Translations under genes and position numbers: made by a program
Notes under the pieces: model-generated
Told to the model about the DNA's origin: nothing
What the model saw: only the letters and a program-made list of their open reading frames with translations
Database searches by the model: none
Assembly (NCBI GenBank): GCA_017399695.1
Contig: JAFQBK010000013.1
Coordinates: forward strand, 1 to 64,000
Direction: 5' to 3'
Origin: Clostridia bacterium
GTDB taxonomy: Bacteria > Bacillota > Clostridia > UBA1381 > UBA9506
Length of the DNA stretch: 64,000 nt
Part shown: piece by piece, positions 1 through 8,243 of the stretch
Layout: the number at the start of each line of letters is the position of its first letter
Numbering within the stretch: position 1 is the stretch's first letter

Positions 1-150
1 ATACCACCGCTATCCCTGATTGTCAACCCTTTTTCAAAACTTTTTTCAAAGTTTTTTTACGGGCCGAACTCTCTTTCCGAGACAGCTTGTTTATTTTAAC
101 ACCTCTCGACTCCTTTGTCAATACCTTTTTGATAATTTTTTTACTTTTTT
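1..150. other. AT-rich non-coding edge
   Basis: No convincing gene is visible. The plus strand is pyrimidine-rich, with runs such as CTTTTTTCAAAG-like repeats. It lies beyond the terminator of the minus-strand mgsA operon. Short reading frames here lack ribosome binding sites and protein-like composition. Confidence 0.5.
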
Positions 151-151
151 C

Positions 152-187
152 GACAAAAAAAGACGTGTGAACAAATCGCACGTCTTG
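152..187 (-). terminator. Rho-independent terminator after mgsA
   Basis: On the minus strand an 8-bp stem (AAGACGTG / CACGTCTT) is followed by TTTTTTT. It sits 17 bases past the mgsA stop and would end the long rod-shape operon. Confidence 0.75.
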
Positions 188-203
188 TTTCCTTATTATA
201 TAC

Positions 204-617
204 TTATTTATTATCCTCTTTCGGATTAACGATATCGCGCCAATCAAGGTCGCCGCGCTCTAAGCCACGCACCAAAACCTCCGCCGTTGCCACATTGGTT
301 GCCAAAGGCACATTATGTACATCACACAGACGAAACAGGGCCGAAACATCCGGCTCATGCGGCTGTGCGGTCAGGGGGTCACGGAAGAACAACACCAAAT
401 CAATTTCGTTATATGCAATTCGCGCACCAATCTGCTGGTCACCACCCTGCGGGCCGGATAAAAAGCGATGCACATCTAATCCCGTTGCGTCGCTGATTAA
501 GCCACCGGTGGTTCCGGTTGCGCAAAGCTTATGCTTTTCCAAAATGCCACGGTAGGCAATACAAAACTGCACCATTAATTCCTTTTTCTTGTCATGCGCT
601 ATCAATGCAATATTCAA
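204..617 (-). CDS. mgsA: Methylglyoxal synthase
   Basis: MgsA converts dihydroxyacetone phosphate to methylglyoxal and phosphate in the cytosol, a bypass of lower glycolysis. The 137-residue product matches the family's compact single-domain size. Visible motifs are the N-terminal ALIAHD stretch, ATGTTG near residue 33, the [10 protein letters not shown] phosphate/catalytic loop at 55-64 with Asp60, and FFRDPL at 77-82 followed by PHEPD. The start is TTG at 615-617, supported by GAGGAGG about 9 bases upstream; no nearby ATG fits the conserved N-terminus. It is the last gene of the operon, 46 bases after minD, an arrangement known in Clostridia. Confidence 0.95.
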   Translation of the reverse strand: MNIALIAHDKKKELMVQFCIAYRGILEKHKLCATGTTGGLISDATGLDVHRFLSGPQGGDQQIGARIAYNEIDLVLFFRDPLTAQPHEPDVSALFRLCDVHNVPLATNVATAEVLVRGLERGDLDWRDIVNPKEDNK

Positions 618-663
618 GTCGTCTACCTCCTCACAAAACTCTGTCCTCTTTTGTTATCTTCTC

Positions 664-1443
664 TCAGCGTTTTTTGCCGAGCCATTTTCGTTTTTCGTAA
701 AGTTCCATCAATGGAACATCATCCCCTAACATCCGATGTGCGATATTGGTAAATGCCTGTCCCGCACGGGATTTCGAGTGCAAAATCAGCGGCTTTCCTG
801 CATGCACAGCACCCGGTGCCTCATCGTCTTCGGGAACAATGCCAATCAGCGGAATGCCAAGTTCATCCATAACCTCTTCTATTTTTTCCTGTACGCCGCT
901 TTGAATCAAATCAGGGCGCACACGATTGATTAAAAGCTCTTGTTTACGGATGCCCGCATTTTCAAGCGCCGTAATGATTTTATCTGTATTCCGCACCGAG
1001 AGTACGTCCAGCGTTGTCAGCACAACCGCCCGTGTTGCCGCTGCACAAAGATTGGAAAACCCTGTTTCCGTTCCTGCCGGAGCATCAAGGAAGATATAGT
1101 CATACTCCTCTTTTACGTTCTCGCAAAGTTCTTTTATCATCGTCGGTGTTAACGCGCTTTTTTCTGCTGTCTGTGGTGCCAAAAGCAGGTCGAGACACGG
1201 AAATCGGCGGTCAGAAACAACGGCTTCTTTACAGGTACAATTTCCGTTTGCCACGTCAAGCAAATGGAACACGCCCTCGCTTTCCATCCCCAGAAATAAA
1301 TCCAAATTTCTAAGTCCGATATCGCCGTCAATCAAAAGCACTTTCTGATTTCTTTTGGCAAGCGCCGCGCTAAGGTTTACCGCAGCGGTTGATTTTCCGC
1401 TGCCACCCTTGCCTGATGTCACAATAAATATTTCTGCGGACAT
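664..1443 (-). CDS. minD: Septum site-determining ATPase MinD
   Basis: MinD is a membrane-associated ParA-type ATPase that positions the division site, normally by recruiting MinC. The 259-residue protein opens with a deviant Walker A, SGKGGSGKS (Ser where most MinD have Val). It also has LLIDGDIGLRNLD and the switch II DAPAGTE. Its C-terminus, ELYEKRKWLGKKR, looks like the amphipathic membrane-targeting helix. I chose the ATG at 1443: GAGGTGG lies 8 bases upstream, whereas the ATG at 1458 has none. It follows mrdA and precedes mgsA. No minC or minE is seen beside it, although these often flank minD in Clostridia. Confidence 0.93.
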   Translation of the reverse strand: MSAEIFIVTSGKGGSGKSTAAVNLSAALAKRNQKVLLIDGDIGLRNLDLFLGMESEGVFHLLDVANGNCTCKEAVVSDRRFPCLDLLLAPQTAEKSALTPTMIKELCENVKEEYDYIFLDAPAGTETGFSNLCAAATRAVVLTTLDVLSVRNTDKIITALENAGIRKQELLINRVRPDLIQSGVQEKIEEVMDELGIPLIGIVPEDDEAPGAVHAGKPLILHSKSRAGQAFTNIAHRMLGDDVPLMELYEKRKWLGKKR

Positions 1444-1524
1444 AACATTCCACCTCATAATAGCTCTTAACCATTATATCATAACACAATTTTAACCATA
1501 AGTCCATTGCAAAACCGTTACATT

Positions 1525-3591
1525 TTACGGCAACAGTTCATTTTTTGCTGTCTCGCTTCGGTCAGGTGTCATGCCGCCGTAAAAATACTGTTCAAAAATA
1601 TCTCTTGCGATATAAGAAACACCGGAACCGGATGCACCGTGCTCTACGACGATTGCCACAGCAATCTGCGGGTCGTCAAATGGCGCAAAACCGACATAAA
1701 TACCGTTTGCGCTGCCTCGGCTGACCTGCGCTGAACCTGTCTTTCCGCCTGTCTTAATCGGGAATGAAGAAAAAGCACCGCTGGCGGTTCCGCCCACGTC
1801 GGTTACCATGCCCATTCCCTTTAATATCGCATTTAGATTTTCAGGTTTAATTTCTATCTTATGGCGGACTTCCGGCTGCACCTTCGCTATGATTGACTGG
1901 TCGGTGCCGGATTTGACCGCCTTTAATAAATGCGCACGGTAGTTCGTACCGCCGTTAGCTACCGTCGCCACATAATTGGCAAGCTGAATTGGAGTAAACA
2001 GGTTATCTGACTGACCGATTGCCGCCTGCAGAGCGTCACCGGGATACCATTTTCTGCCCGCTTTTTCTCGGTCTGCCGGATTTGCGAGCTGACCTTTGAC
2101 CTCCTCAGAAAGCTCAATTCCCGTATAGTCGCCCAAGCCGAAGTTCTTCGCATAGTGACCCAAACGGTCGATGCCAAGCTGTTTTCCCATATCATAAAAG
2201 AAATAGTTGCAGGAATCCCTTAATGCCTCCGAAACATTGATGACACCATGCGTTCTGCCCGAGGTGCGGAACACGTTACAGGAGAATGTATGGCTCAAAT
2301 AGTGATACTGCCCCTTGGTTTCCATCACCTGCGTCGGAGAAATGATGCCTTCTTCGAGAGCCGCTGTCGCCGTCACGAGCTTAAAGGTTGAGCCGGGCTC
2401 GTAGGTGCCCCGGAGGGCACGGTTGAAGATAGGGTTTCCGTTTGCCTGAAGCAGTTTATTATAGTCCTGATTATAACGAGCAGGGTCATAGGTCGGATAG
2501 CTTGCAATCGCCAGAATTTCTCCGCTGTTGACATCAATCACCACCACGGAGCCGGCATTGGCATCTCCGCCGCCCCTTGCACTTGTTGCATTCGCAGCAA
2601 TGCGGTGAATATTACGTTCTAGTGATTCTTCTGCCGCTTTTTGCAAATCCAAATCAATCGTCAAAAGCACAGAGTTCCCCGGTATGGGGTCTTTAGAATA
2701 GACAATTTCACTTTCGCCCTCTTTGATTTTTCGCTCGATACTATTTGTTCCGTCGATGCCGCGCAAATAGCTCTCAAAGGCTTTTTCTGCGCCCTCTTTT
2801 CCGATGTAATCGTTCATTCCGTAGTCTTGTTCCTTGAGCGTTTCATACTCCGCCTGACTGATGATACCGACACGCCCTAAAATATGCGCCGCGGTTGTCC
2901 CTTGCGTATAGGCGCGAATCGGCTCCTGATACACACTGATACAGCGGTATTTTTCTTCCCGCTGCTCCTTGATTTGCGAGACAGTGGAAATATCTACGTC
3001 ATTAGCAAAGACATACGGGTTATTCGAGGAGAAATTTCGCATCTCCATTTCATAGCGCACGCCGATAATTTTGCGCATTTCTTCTTTTGAAAAGCCTTCT
3101 GCCACCTGATAGCGTTTCTTAAATTTATCTAAAACATCCTGCACGCTTGCCGCCTCCGGCAAGGAGTACATTTTCTTAAATGCCAGTTCTTTTTTCTTTA
3201 TCGCCTCTTGGGTATCTCCGGGGAAGGTAAAGGAAAACGGCTCGGTTTTACTGACTGGGAAGGTATCTTCATAGGAAAGGCCGTTCGCATCAAACAGGCT
3301 TGCGAGATTAAAAACCACCTGATTTAAGGCTTGTCTGTCATCATCAATTTTTGCAATCGCCACGGTCTGACCGACACGATTGGTAATCATCGGTCTGCCA
3401 TAGCGGTCCAGGATTTCTCCACGCGGTGCTTTGACGGGAATATTTCGTGCCAGACGACTGTCTGATATCACCCGATAGTTTTCACCCTCCAAAATTTGCA
3501 GCGAAAAAAGGCGCTGTACGACCAGTAAGGTCAAAAGCGCCAAAAGAACATACAAAATTCGATAGCGATTCCTGAGTTCTCTTTCCTGCAT
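1525..3591 (-). CDS. mrdA: Penicillin-binding protein 2 (elongasome transpeptidase)
   Basis: This is a class B penicillin-binding protein, the DD-transpeptidase that crosslinks peptidoglycan during rod elongation. The 688-residue product has a short cytosolic tail and one membrane segment at about residues 11-28. A PBP dimer domain follows (APRGEILDRYG). The transpeptidase domain has SxxK in GSTFK, SxN in DSCNYF and KTG in GGKTGSAQVS. The start at 3591 has AAGGAGAG seven bases upstream; a longer reading to 3657 would overlap mreD and lacks such a site. It is part of mreBCD-mrdA-minD, the standard elongasome order. It ends in a low-complexity tail. Confidence 0.95.
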   Translation of the reverse strand: MQERELRNRYRILYVLLALLTLLVVQRLFSLQILEGENYRVISDSRLARNIPVKAPRGEILDRYGRPMITNRVGQTVAIAKIDDDRQALNQVVFNLASLFDANGLSYEDTFPVSKTEPFSFTFPGDTQEAIKKKELAFKKMYSLPEAASVQDVLDKFKKRYQVAEGFSKEEMRKIIGVRYEMEMRNFSSNNPYVFANDVDISTVSQIKEQREEKYRCISVYQEPIRAYTQGTTAAHILGRVGIISQAEYETLKEQDYGMNDYIGKEGAEKAFESYLRGIDGTNSIERKIKEGESEIVYSKDPIPGNSVLLTIDLDLQKAAEESLERNIHRIAANATSARGGGDANAGSVVVIDVNSGEILAIASYPTYDPARYNQDYNKLLQANGNPIFNRALRGTYEPGSTFKLVTATAALEEGIISPTQVMETKGQYHYLSHTFSCNVFRTSGRTHGVINVSEALRDSCNYFFYDMGKQLGIDRLGHYAKNFGLGDYTGIELSEEVKGQLANPADREKAGRKWYPGDALQAAIGQSDNLFTPIQLANYVATVANGGTNYRAHLLKAVKSGTDQSIIAKVQPEVRHKIEIKPENLNAILKGMGMVTDVGGTASGAFSSFPIKTGGKTGSAQVSRGSANGIYVGFAPFDDPQIAVAIVVEHGASGSGVSYIARDIFEQYFYGGMTPDRSETAKNELLP

Positions 3592-3613
3592 GGATTCTCT
3601 CCTTTGTATTATC

Positions 3614-4138
3614 CTACCATCGTTTGACGTGACCGGGTGCCGCCCATTCAAGTGCAACCGCCCGCATTAAGGGATAGATAAAAATCGTCACCAGTCCACT
3701 GTAAATCGCACCGGGCAATATAATCCGGAACAATGCATAAAGGACGTCGGTCTGTCCCCAAAGAACGAAATAAAAGAAAAATATAATCAAATCATATATC
3801 ACAGAAATCACAGCCACAAACAGCATCGCCACAAATGCATTGTTACTGAACAAACCGTCATGCAGCAAAATGCAACCGAGTGCTGTAAGCATACATAAAA
3901 GCGTATTGATGCCGACTGCACGCGCACCGTAAAAATCCAAAATCAAACCGCAGGCGATTCCGAAAACCATCGCCTTATTCTCTCCGCAAATCAAGCTGTA
4001 ACAGACCACCGACGAAAGCAGAAGGTTGGGGATGACCCCGAACAGCTTGAATGAATGAATCAGCGTTGTCTGAAAAAGGGCAAGCAAAAAAACTACCACT
4101 CCGGTAAGCACATAGCGCATCACCTGTTTTGTCTGCAT
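3614..4138 (-). CDS. mreD: Rod shape-determining membrane protein MreD
   Basis: MreD is an integral membrane partner of MreC, PBP2 and RodA in the lateral wall-synthesis complex. The 174-residue protein is almost wholly hydrophobic with about five membrane spans. It carries the acidic/aromatic loops typical of the family (LILDFYGARAVGIN near the middle). The ATG at 4138 has GGGAGG about 8 bases upstream. It lies 26 bases after mreC and 22 before mrdA. MreD is poorly conserved, so the call rests on position as much as on sequence. Confidence 0.9.
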   Translation of the reverse strand: MQTKQVMRYVLTGVVVFLLALFQTTLIHSFKLFGVIPNLLLSSVVCYSLICGENKAMVFGIACGLILDFYGARAVGINTLLCMLTALGCILLHDGLFSNNAFVAMLFVAVISVIYDLIIFFFYFVLWGQTDVLYALFRIILPGAIYSGLVTIFIYPLMRAVALEWAAPGHVKRW

Positions 4139-4164
4139 CTTGCTGCCCTCCCTTGTTCAAATTA

Positions 4165-5013
4165 TTACGGAATCTCGTTTTGCGGCATGCGGATAACCAA
4201 AACCTCACGTACGTGTTCAAAATCCACTGCCGTATCCACGATAGCGTAGGAAGAATATCCCACCGCATCGTTTATTACTTCTTTGATGGTGCCGATGAGG
4301 AGCCCCTTGGGGTATACCCCGCCGAGACCGGAGGTCTCCACCTCGTCCCCTGCGGCAAGCGCAGAGGTGTTGCTGACTGCAGAAAGTCTGCACTGTCCGT
4401 TGCCGGAAAGCGCGAGGTCTCCGTCAACGATAGCGATATCCTGCGTTCTCGGAAGCAGGGCCCCGACCGAGCTTTCCGTATCAATTAACGAAACAACCTT
4501 TGCCCAGTTTTCTCCTACCTGCGAAACGCGACCCACCAGACCTTTATGGGTGACCACAACATCATCTTTTTTAATATTGTAATTCTTTCCTTTATCAATC
4601 GTAAACACATGGAACCAGTTGCCCGGCTCCTTTGCAATAACCTCGCATCCGACCATATCGTACTGGGGATAACTCTCTTTCAGCTCTAAAAGCGCACGCA
4701 GACGCTGGTTTTCCTGCTGATAGGACTCGAGTTCCCGAATGGTCTGCTCCTTTGCGTCCACTTCATCACGCAGAACTTTATTTTCTTCTTTATAGTTACC
4801 CGCCTGACCGATGAACTCAAAAAAGCCGCCTACGCCGTTGCCGATGGAGGTAAAAAACCCTTGCACGGGCGAGGTAATCACTTCGGCGAAATTCGTACCG
4901 GTCAAAGAGGAATTGCCGCCAACCAAAGCAAAGGAAATTCCCATACCGATAAAAATAACCACCGAGATAATAATTGCTGAAATCAGCAGGCTTCTCTTCT
5001 TCCCTTCCGTCGT
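4165..5013 (-). CDS. mreC: Rod shape-determining protein MreC (atypical start)
   Basis: MreC is a bitopic protein that organises the extracytoplasmic side of the elongasome. It has one N-terminal membrane helix, a coiled coil (NKVLRDEVDAKEQTIRELES region) and a beta-barrel domain. No ATG, GTG or TTG fits. The first canonical codon, GTG at 4960-4962, falls inside the membrane helix. In-frame codons upstream encode a normal cytosolic flank (TEGKKRSLLIS) back to a TGA at 5017-5019. AAAGGAG sits six bases before an ACG at 5011-5013, exactly where ATG is expected (an ATC at 5014-5016 is an alternative). I give the ACG start; the conservative GTG form would be 265 residues. It follows mreB by 27 bases. 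Confidence 0.85.
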   Translation of the reverse strand, partial: TTEGKKRSLLISAIIISVVIFIGMGISFALVGGNSSLTGTNFAEVITSPVQGFFTSIGNGVGGFFEFIGQAGNYKEENKVLRDEVDAKEQTIRELESYQQENQRLRALLELKESYPQYDMVGCEVIAKEPGNWFHVFTIDKGKNYNIKKDDVVVTHKGLVGRVSQVGENWAKVVSLIDTESSVGALLPRTQDIAIVDGDLALSGNGQCRLSAVSNTSALAAGDEVETSGLGGVYPKGLLIGTIKEVINDAVGYSSYAIVDTAVDFEHVREVLVIRMPQNEIP

Positions 5014-5040
5014 GATTCACTCCTTTCAACCGGATTCATT

Positions 5041-6051
5041 TTAGAGCCAGCCTTTTCCTTTGGAGGTAAAGCGCTCTTTATCGAGCATGGACGCAGCCAA
5101 ACCGGTACCGATAGCAACACAGTCAAGCGCATTGTCTGCAACATTTACCGGAATACCGGTCTCCTCGGAAATCAGCTTGTCGAGACCACGAATCAATGCA
5201 CCGCCGCCCGTTAAAGTAATGCCGCGGTTCATAACGTCTGCCGCAAGCTCCGGCGGAGTCTGCTCAAGCGTTTGCTTAATCGCATCTACAATTGCAAATA
5301 CCGATTCCGACATTGCAGAACGGATTTCTTTACTGGTTAAGGAAATGGTGCGCGGAAGACCCGTAATTAAGTCACGGCCCTTGACTTCCATTTCACCCTC
5401 ATATTCATATTCATATGCAGAACCAATCTGGAATTTGATTTCTTCTGCGGTACGCTCACCAATCATCAGGTTGTATTCGCGCTTAATGTAGTTAACAATG
5501 TCTGCGTCGAGCTCATCGCCTGCCACACGCAGTGAACGGCTGGTAACAATGCCGCCGTAGGAAATAACCGCAACCTCACTCGTGCCACCGCCGATATCAA
5601 CAACCATACTGCCTGTCGGTTCGCTGACCGGAAGACCTGCACCGATTGCAGCTGCCATCGGTTCTTCAATTAAAAACGCATTGCGACCGCCGGCTGAAAC
5701 AACCGACTCCTCAACTGCGCGGCGCTCCACCTCTGTCACACCGTAAGGAATACAAACAACGACGTGCGGCTTAAAGAATGAACCGCTGTACGCCTTTTTG
5801 ATAAAATATTTAAGCATCGCGCGCGTTCCCTCAAAATCGGCGATAACGCCATCCTTTAAGGGGCGGGTAGCTACGACATTGCCGGGCGTACGGCCAATCA
5901 TTTCCTTTGCTTCGTTTCCTACCTTCAAAACCTGTCCGGTCAGTTTATTGACTGCGACAACGGACGGCTCGCGCAAGATAATGCCCTTGCCCTTCATATA
6001 CACCAAAGTATTTGCGGTTCCCAAATCAATTCCGATATTTCTGCTTGCCAT
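5041..6051 (-). CDS. mreB: Rod shape-determining actin homologue MreB
   Basis: MreB polymerises with ATP under the membrane and steers the cell-wall elongation machinery. The 336-residue protein has the actin-fold phosphate 1 motif [10 protein letters not shown] near the N-terminus. It also shows [16 protein letters not shown] (phosphate 2) and [12 protein letters not shown] (adenosine motif). The ATG at 6051 has GGAGGT upstream that overlaps the end of maf, so translation is probably coupled. A start, size and operon position like these are standard for Clostridia. Confidence 0.97.
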   Translation of the reverse strand: MASRNIGIDLGTANTLVYMKGKGIILREPSVVAVNKLTGQVLKVGNEAKEMIGRTPGNVVATRPLKDGVIADFEGTRAMLKYFIKKAYSGSFFKPHVVVCIPYGVTEVERRAVEESVVSAGGRNAFLIEEPMAAAIGAGLPVSEPTGSMVVDIGGGTSEVAVISYGGIVTSRSLRVAGDELDADIVNYIKREYNLMIGERTAEEIKFQIGSAYEYEYEGEMEVKGRDLITGLPRTISLTSKEIRSAMSESVFAIVDAIKQTLEQTPPELAADVMNRGITLTGGGALIRGLDKLISEETGIPVNVADNALDCVAIGTGLAASMLDKERFTSKGKGWL

Positions 6052-6054
6052 TTC

Positions 6055-6651
6055 TCAACATACCTCCAACATGATATTGTAATCAAATTCTTCTTTTAAG
6101 AGCTTTGCCAGCCGAAATACCGGCAAGCCAACGACATTGAAATAATCTCCGTCGATTTTTTGCGTAAATAGGCTACCGAGACCTTGAATCCCATAAGCAC
6201 CTGCCTTGTCAAGCGGCTCACCCGATGCGACATAACGGTCAATTTCCTCCTCCGAAATCGGACCAAAGCACACCTTGGTTTCCTCATACACGGAAACTGC
6301 CTTTCCGTCACTGCACCGGACCACGCTGATGCCTGTCAGCACGCTGTGCTCTCTATTTGAAAGCAAGGAAAGCATCCGTTTTGCGTCTTGGGCATTCTCC
6401 GGCTTGGTCAGGATTTCTCCGTCTAAAACCACAACGGTATCTGCGCCGATGACCAGTGCATTTTTATTTTGTGTTTTCGCAACATCCGCCGCCTTTAAAA
6501 GCGAAAGCCTCTCTACCGTCAGATACGGAGGGCAATTAGCCTCTATTACCTCCTCCGCATCGGAGGGGATGACCTGAAACGGAAGGTTTAACTCCGATAA
6601 AATCTCCCGTCTGCGCGGCGAGCCGGAAGCCAAAATAATTTCGTACATCAT
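6055..6651 (-). CDS. maf: Maf family nucleotide pyrophosphatase
   Basis: Maf-like proteins hydrolyse non-canonical or modified nucleoside triphosphates (for example dTTP/UTP or m5UTP) to monophosphates. The family signature is present: ILASGSPRRREIL at the N-terminus, GADTVVVLDG in the middle and DKAGAYGIQG with the catalytic Asp/Lys region. The start lies in GTG-ACG-ATG-ATG at 6646-6657. The ATGs at 6651 or 6648 are better spaced from AGGTGA than the GTG abutting the previous stop. It has the usual neighbour, DUF4321, upstream and mreB three bases downstream. Confidence 0.93.
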   Translation of the reverse strand: MMYEIILASGSPRRREILSELNLPFQVIPSDAEEVIEANCPPYLTVERLSLLKAADVAKTQNKNALVIGADTVVVLDGEILTKPENAQDAKRMLSLLSNREHSVLTGISVVRCSDGKAVSVYEETKVCFGPISEEEIDRYVASGEPLDKAGAYGIQGLGSLFTQKIDGDYFNVVGLPVFRLAKLLKEEFDYNIMLEVC

Positions 6652-6657
6652 CGTCAC

Positions 6658-6924
6658 CTACCACTTACGATAAATCAGCCATGCCGTAAACATTCCCAAC
6701 ATACTTGCCACATTAAAATGGAACCACGAGGAAAAGGCAAACGACAATCTTACAATATAAATATCTATCGTTACATTTTGTGGGAGACTGAGCCCAAAAT
6801 CAATCCCGTAGCCAAGCCACCACAGATACGGATTACCCACGCAAAGCTTTCCAATCAAGCTGCCAATCAAAAGCCCTGCAATTAAAACCAAAGTATATAC
6901 CCAACCGCGTCGTCTTCCTGCCAT
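6658..6924 (-). CDS. DUF4321 small membrane protein
   Basis: An 88-residue protein with two or three hydrophobic segments (about 10-26, 33-50 and 60-83) and a basic N-terminus (AGRRRG). The motif GYGIDFGLS with following aromatic residues fits DUF4321, a family found beside maf and mreB in Clostridia. Function is unknown; conserved linkage suggests a role in envelope growth, which is inference. It touches maf directly and starts six bases after the Gx-family gene. Confidence 0.75.
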   Translation of the reverse strand: MAGRRRGWVYTLVLIAGLLIGSLIGKLCVGNPYLWWLGYGIDFGLSLPQNVTIDIYIVRLSFAFSSWFHFNVASMLGMFTAWLIYRKW

Positions 6925-6930
6925 TTACTG

Positions 6931-7440
6931 TCACCTCGTTATTTGAAACTGTGATATTTTTTCTGCAATGAGTCCCGTAACCAGACCGCACACCGTCGAA
7001 ATCAGCGTCAGCACGGGAAGATACCGAAACATCTGTATATTATGTATGACCGCCGCGAAAACGGCAACCTGTCCTACTTGAAAGAAAAATGCGCCCACCA
7101 TCGACACTCCGGCGAGGCTCACCTTTTCCCCGAAAAAGCGACGCATCAGAAACATCGCCACAACGGAAAGCACGCTCCCTGCGCCACCATAAAATGCCAT
7201 CGTCGCCATCCCCGAAAAAACGCCGACGAGTCCTGCGCGCAAAACGCCAATCAAAAGCGCAGAAAACGGACCGAACCACACAAGCGCAAGCATCGTCACT
7301 ACATTGGCAATCCCGAGCTTAGCCCCGGGCAGCACCGCAAACAAAGGAAGCATTCCCTCCAAAACGCCAAGGACAAGTCCGACGGCTAACAGCACCGCCA
7401 AAAGCGTCAGCTTTTTCACTCCTGTACACTCAATACGCAA
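6931..7440 (-). CDS. Gx transporter / heptaprenyl diphosphate synthase component I-like membrane protein
   Basis: The core is a five- to six-span hydrophobic protein with PGAKLGIANVVTMLAL and GVLRAGLVGVFSGM. These are typical of the family named heptaprenyl diphosphate synthase component I or Gx transporter, which resembles ECF S components. The old enzyme name is probably wrong for the family; a small-molecule or quinone-precursor uptake role is inferred by others. The start is uncertain. TTG at 7440, twelve bases after AAGGAG and overlapping the upstream stop, gives 169 residues. GTG at 7419 is also possible. Longer readings enter a tryptophan/cysteine-rich stretch unlike the family. Confidence 0.75.
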   Translation of the reverse strand: MRIECTGVKKLTLLAVLLAVGLVLGVLEGMLPLFAVLPGAKLGIANVVTMLALVWFGPFSALLIGVLRAGLVGVFSGMATMAFYGGAGSVLSVVAMFLMRRFFGEKVSLAGVSMVGAFFFQVGQVAVFAAVIHNIQMFRYLPVLTLISTVCGLVTGLIAEKISQFQITR

Positions 7441-7798
7441 GGCCGTCCACTTCTCCTTCACCCAAGATACGCACAACCAAACGATTGGGAAGACACACAA
7501 GCATCTCACCCGTCTGGGAAATTGTGCCGGACTGCACATCCAGTCGGTCCGGACAATCCGCCTCCACGATACGCACCATTCCGTTTTCAATCACTATTTT
7601 ATTATATCCAAACTCCGTTTTAACATCAAGTATTTTTCCATCTTTTTCATGCAAAAGATAGGTGCCAAAGTGCTTGCCGTTTACCTCAACCAAAGCGTAC
7701 TCTGCCGCACCGCCTGCAAAAATCAGGTTGGAAAGAACGATGCCCAAAAGAGAAAGAATCACCAAAAAGCAAAAAATATATTTGTCGGCTTGTTTCAT
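7430..7798 (-). CDS. NusG domain II-containing protein
   Basis: A 122-residue protein with an N-terminal membrane anchor (about residues 6-29). A beta-rich NusG_II-type domain follows (GKILDVKTEFGYNKIVIENGMV and DCPDRLDVQSG). The Asp-Cys-Pro-Asp motif is characteristic of this small extracytoplasmic domain. It is usually encoded next to the Gx-family gene in Clostridia; function is unknown. The ATG at 7798 has GTGAGGGA upstream, and the stop overlaps the next gene's likely start. Confidence 0.8.
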   Translation of the reverse strand: MKQADKYIFCFLVILSLLGIVLSNLIFAGGAAEYALVEVNGKHFGTYLLHEKDGKILDVKTEFGYNKIVIENGMVRIVEADCPDRLDVQSGTISQTGEMLVCLPNRLVVRILGEGEVDGLAY

Positions 7799-7802
7799 TC
7801 CC

Positions 7803-8243
7803 TCACCGTCCCGTTGAGCCAAACCCGCCCGCACCGCGCTGGGTTTCCTCTAAAGACTCTACCTCACAAAGCTCGGCACGAATCACGGGAGCAAATACCA
7901 TCTGCGCAATCCGCTCGCCCGGGGCGATGGTATAATCCTCCGGTCCAAGATTGATGAGTCCCACCGATATTTCACCACGGTAGTCGCTGTCGATGACGCC
8001 TACGCTGTTGGAAAGGCAGATGCCGTGTTTGGTCGCAAGACCGCTTCTGGCATATAAATATGCCACCGTTTCTGCATTGGGAAGTGCAATCGCAATCCCC
8101 GTCGGTACGCGCAAAAGCTCACCTTTTTTGATGGTAACGGGCTCAGCGATTGCCGCAGACAAATCCATTCCTGCCGCACCGTCCGTCGCATAAAACGGCT
8201 TCTTTGCCAGCTCGCTTACATACTTAATCTGTACCTTACACAT
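7803..8243 (-). CDS. dut: dUTP diphosphatase
   Basis: Dut hydrolyses dUTP to dUMP and diphosphate, keeping uracil out of DNA and supplying dUMP for thymidylate. All five trimeric dUTPase motifs are present in the 146-residue protein: AGMDLSA, ARSGL, GVIDSDYRGE, PGERIAQMV and the C-terminal arm RGAGGFGSTGR. The start codon directly abuts the stop of the upstream U32 gene. The full motif set makes the call secure. Confidence 0.97.
   Translation of the reverse strand: MCKVQIKYVSELAKKPFYATDGAAGMDLSAAIAEPVTIKKGELLRVPTGIAIALPNAETVAYLYARSGLATKHGICLSNSVGVIDSDYRGEISVGLINLGPEDYTIAPGERIAQMVFAPVIRAELCEVESLEETQRGAGGFGSTGR

Noticed and set aside
3592-3657. N-terminal extension of mrdA to 3657
   Set aside because: It overlaps mreD, has no ribosome binding site, and adds residues unlike PBP2; the ATG at 3591 with AAGGAGAG is better.
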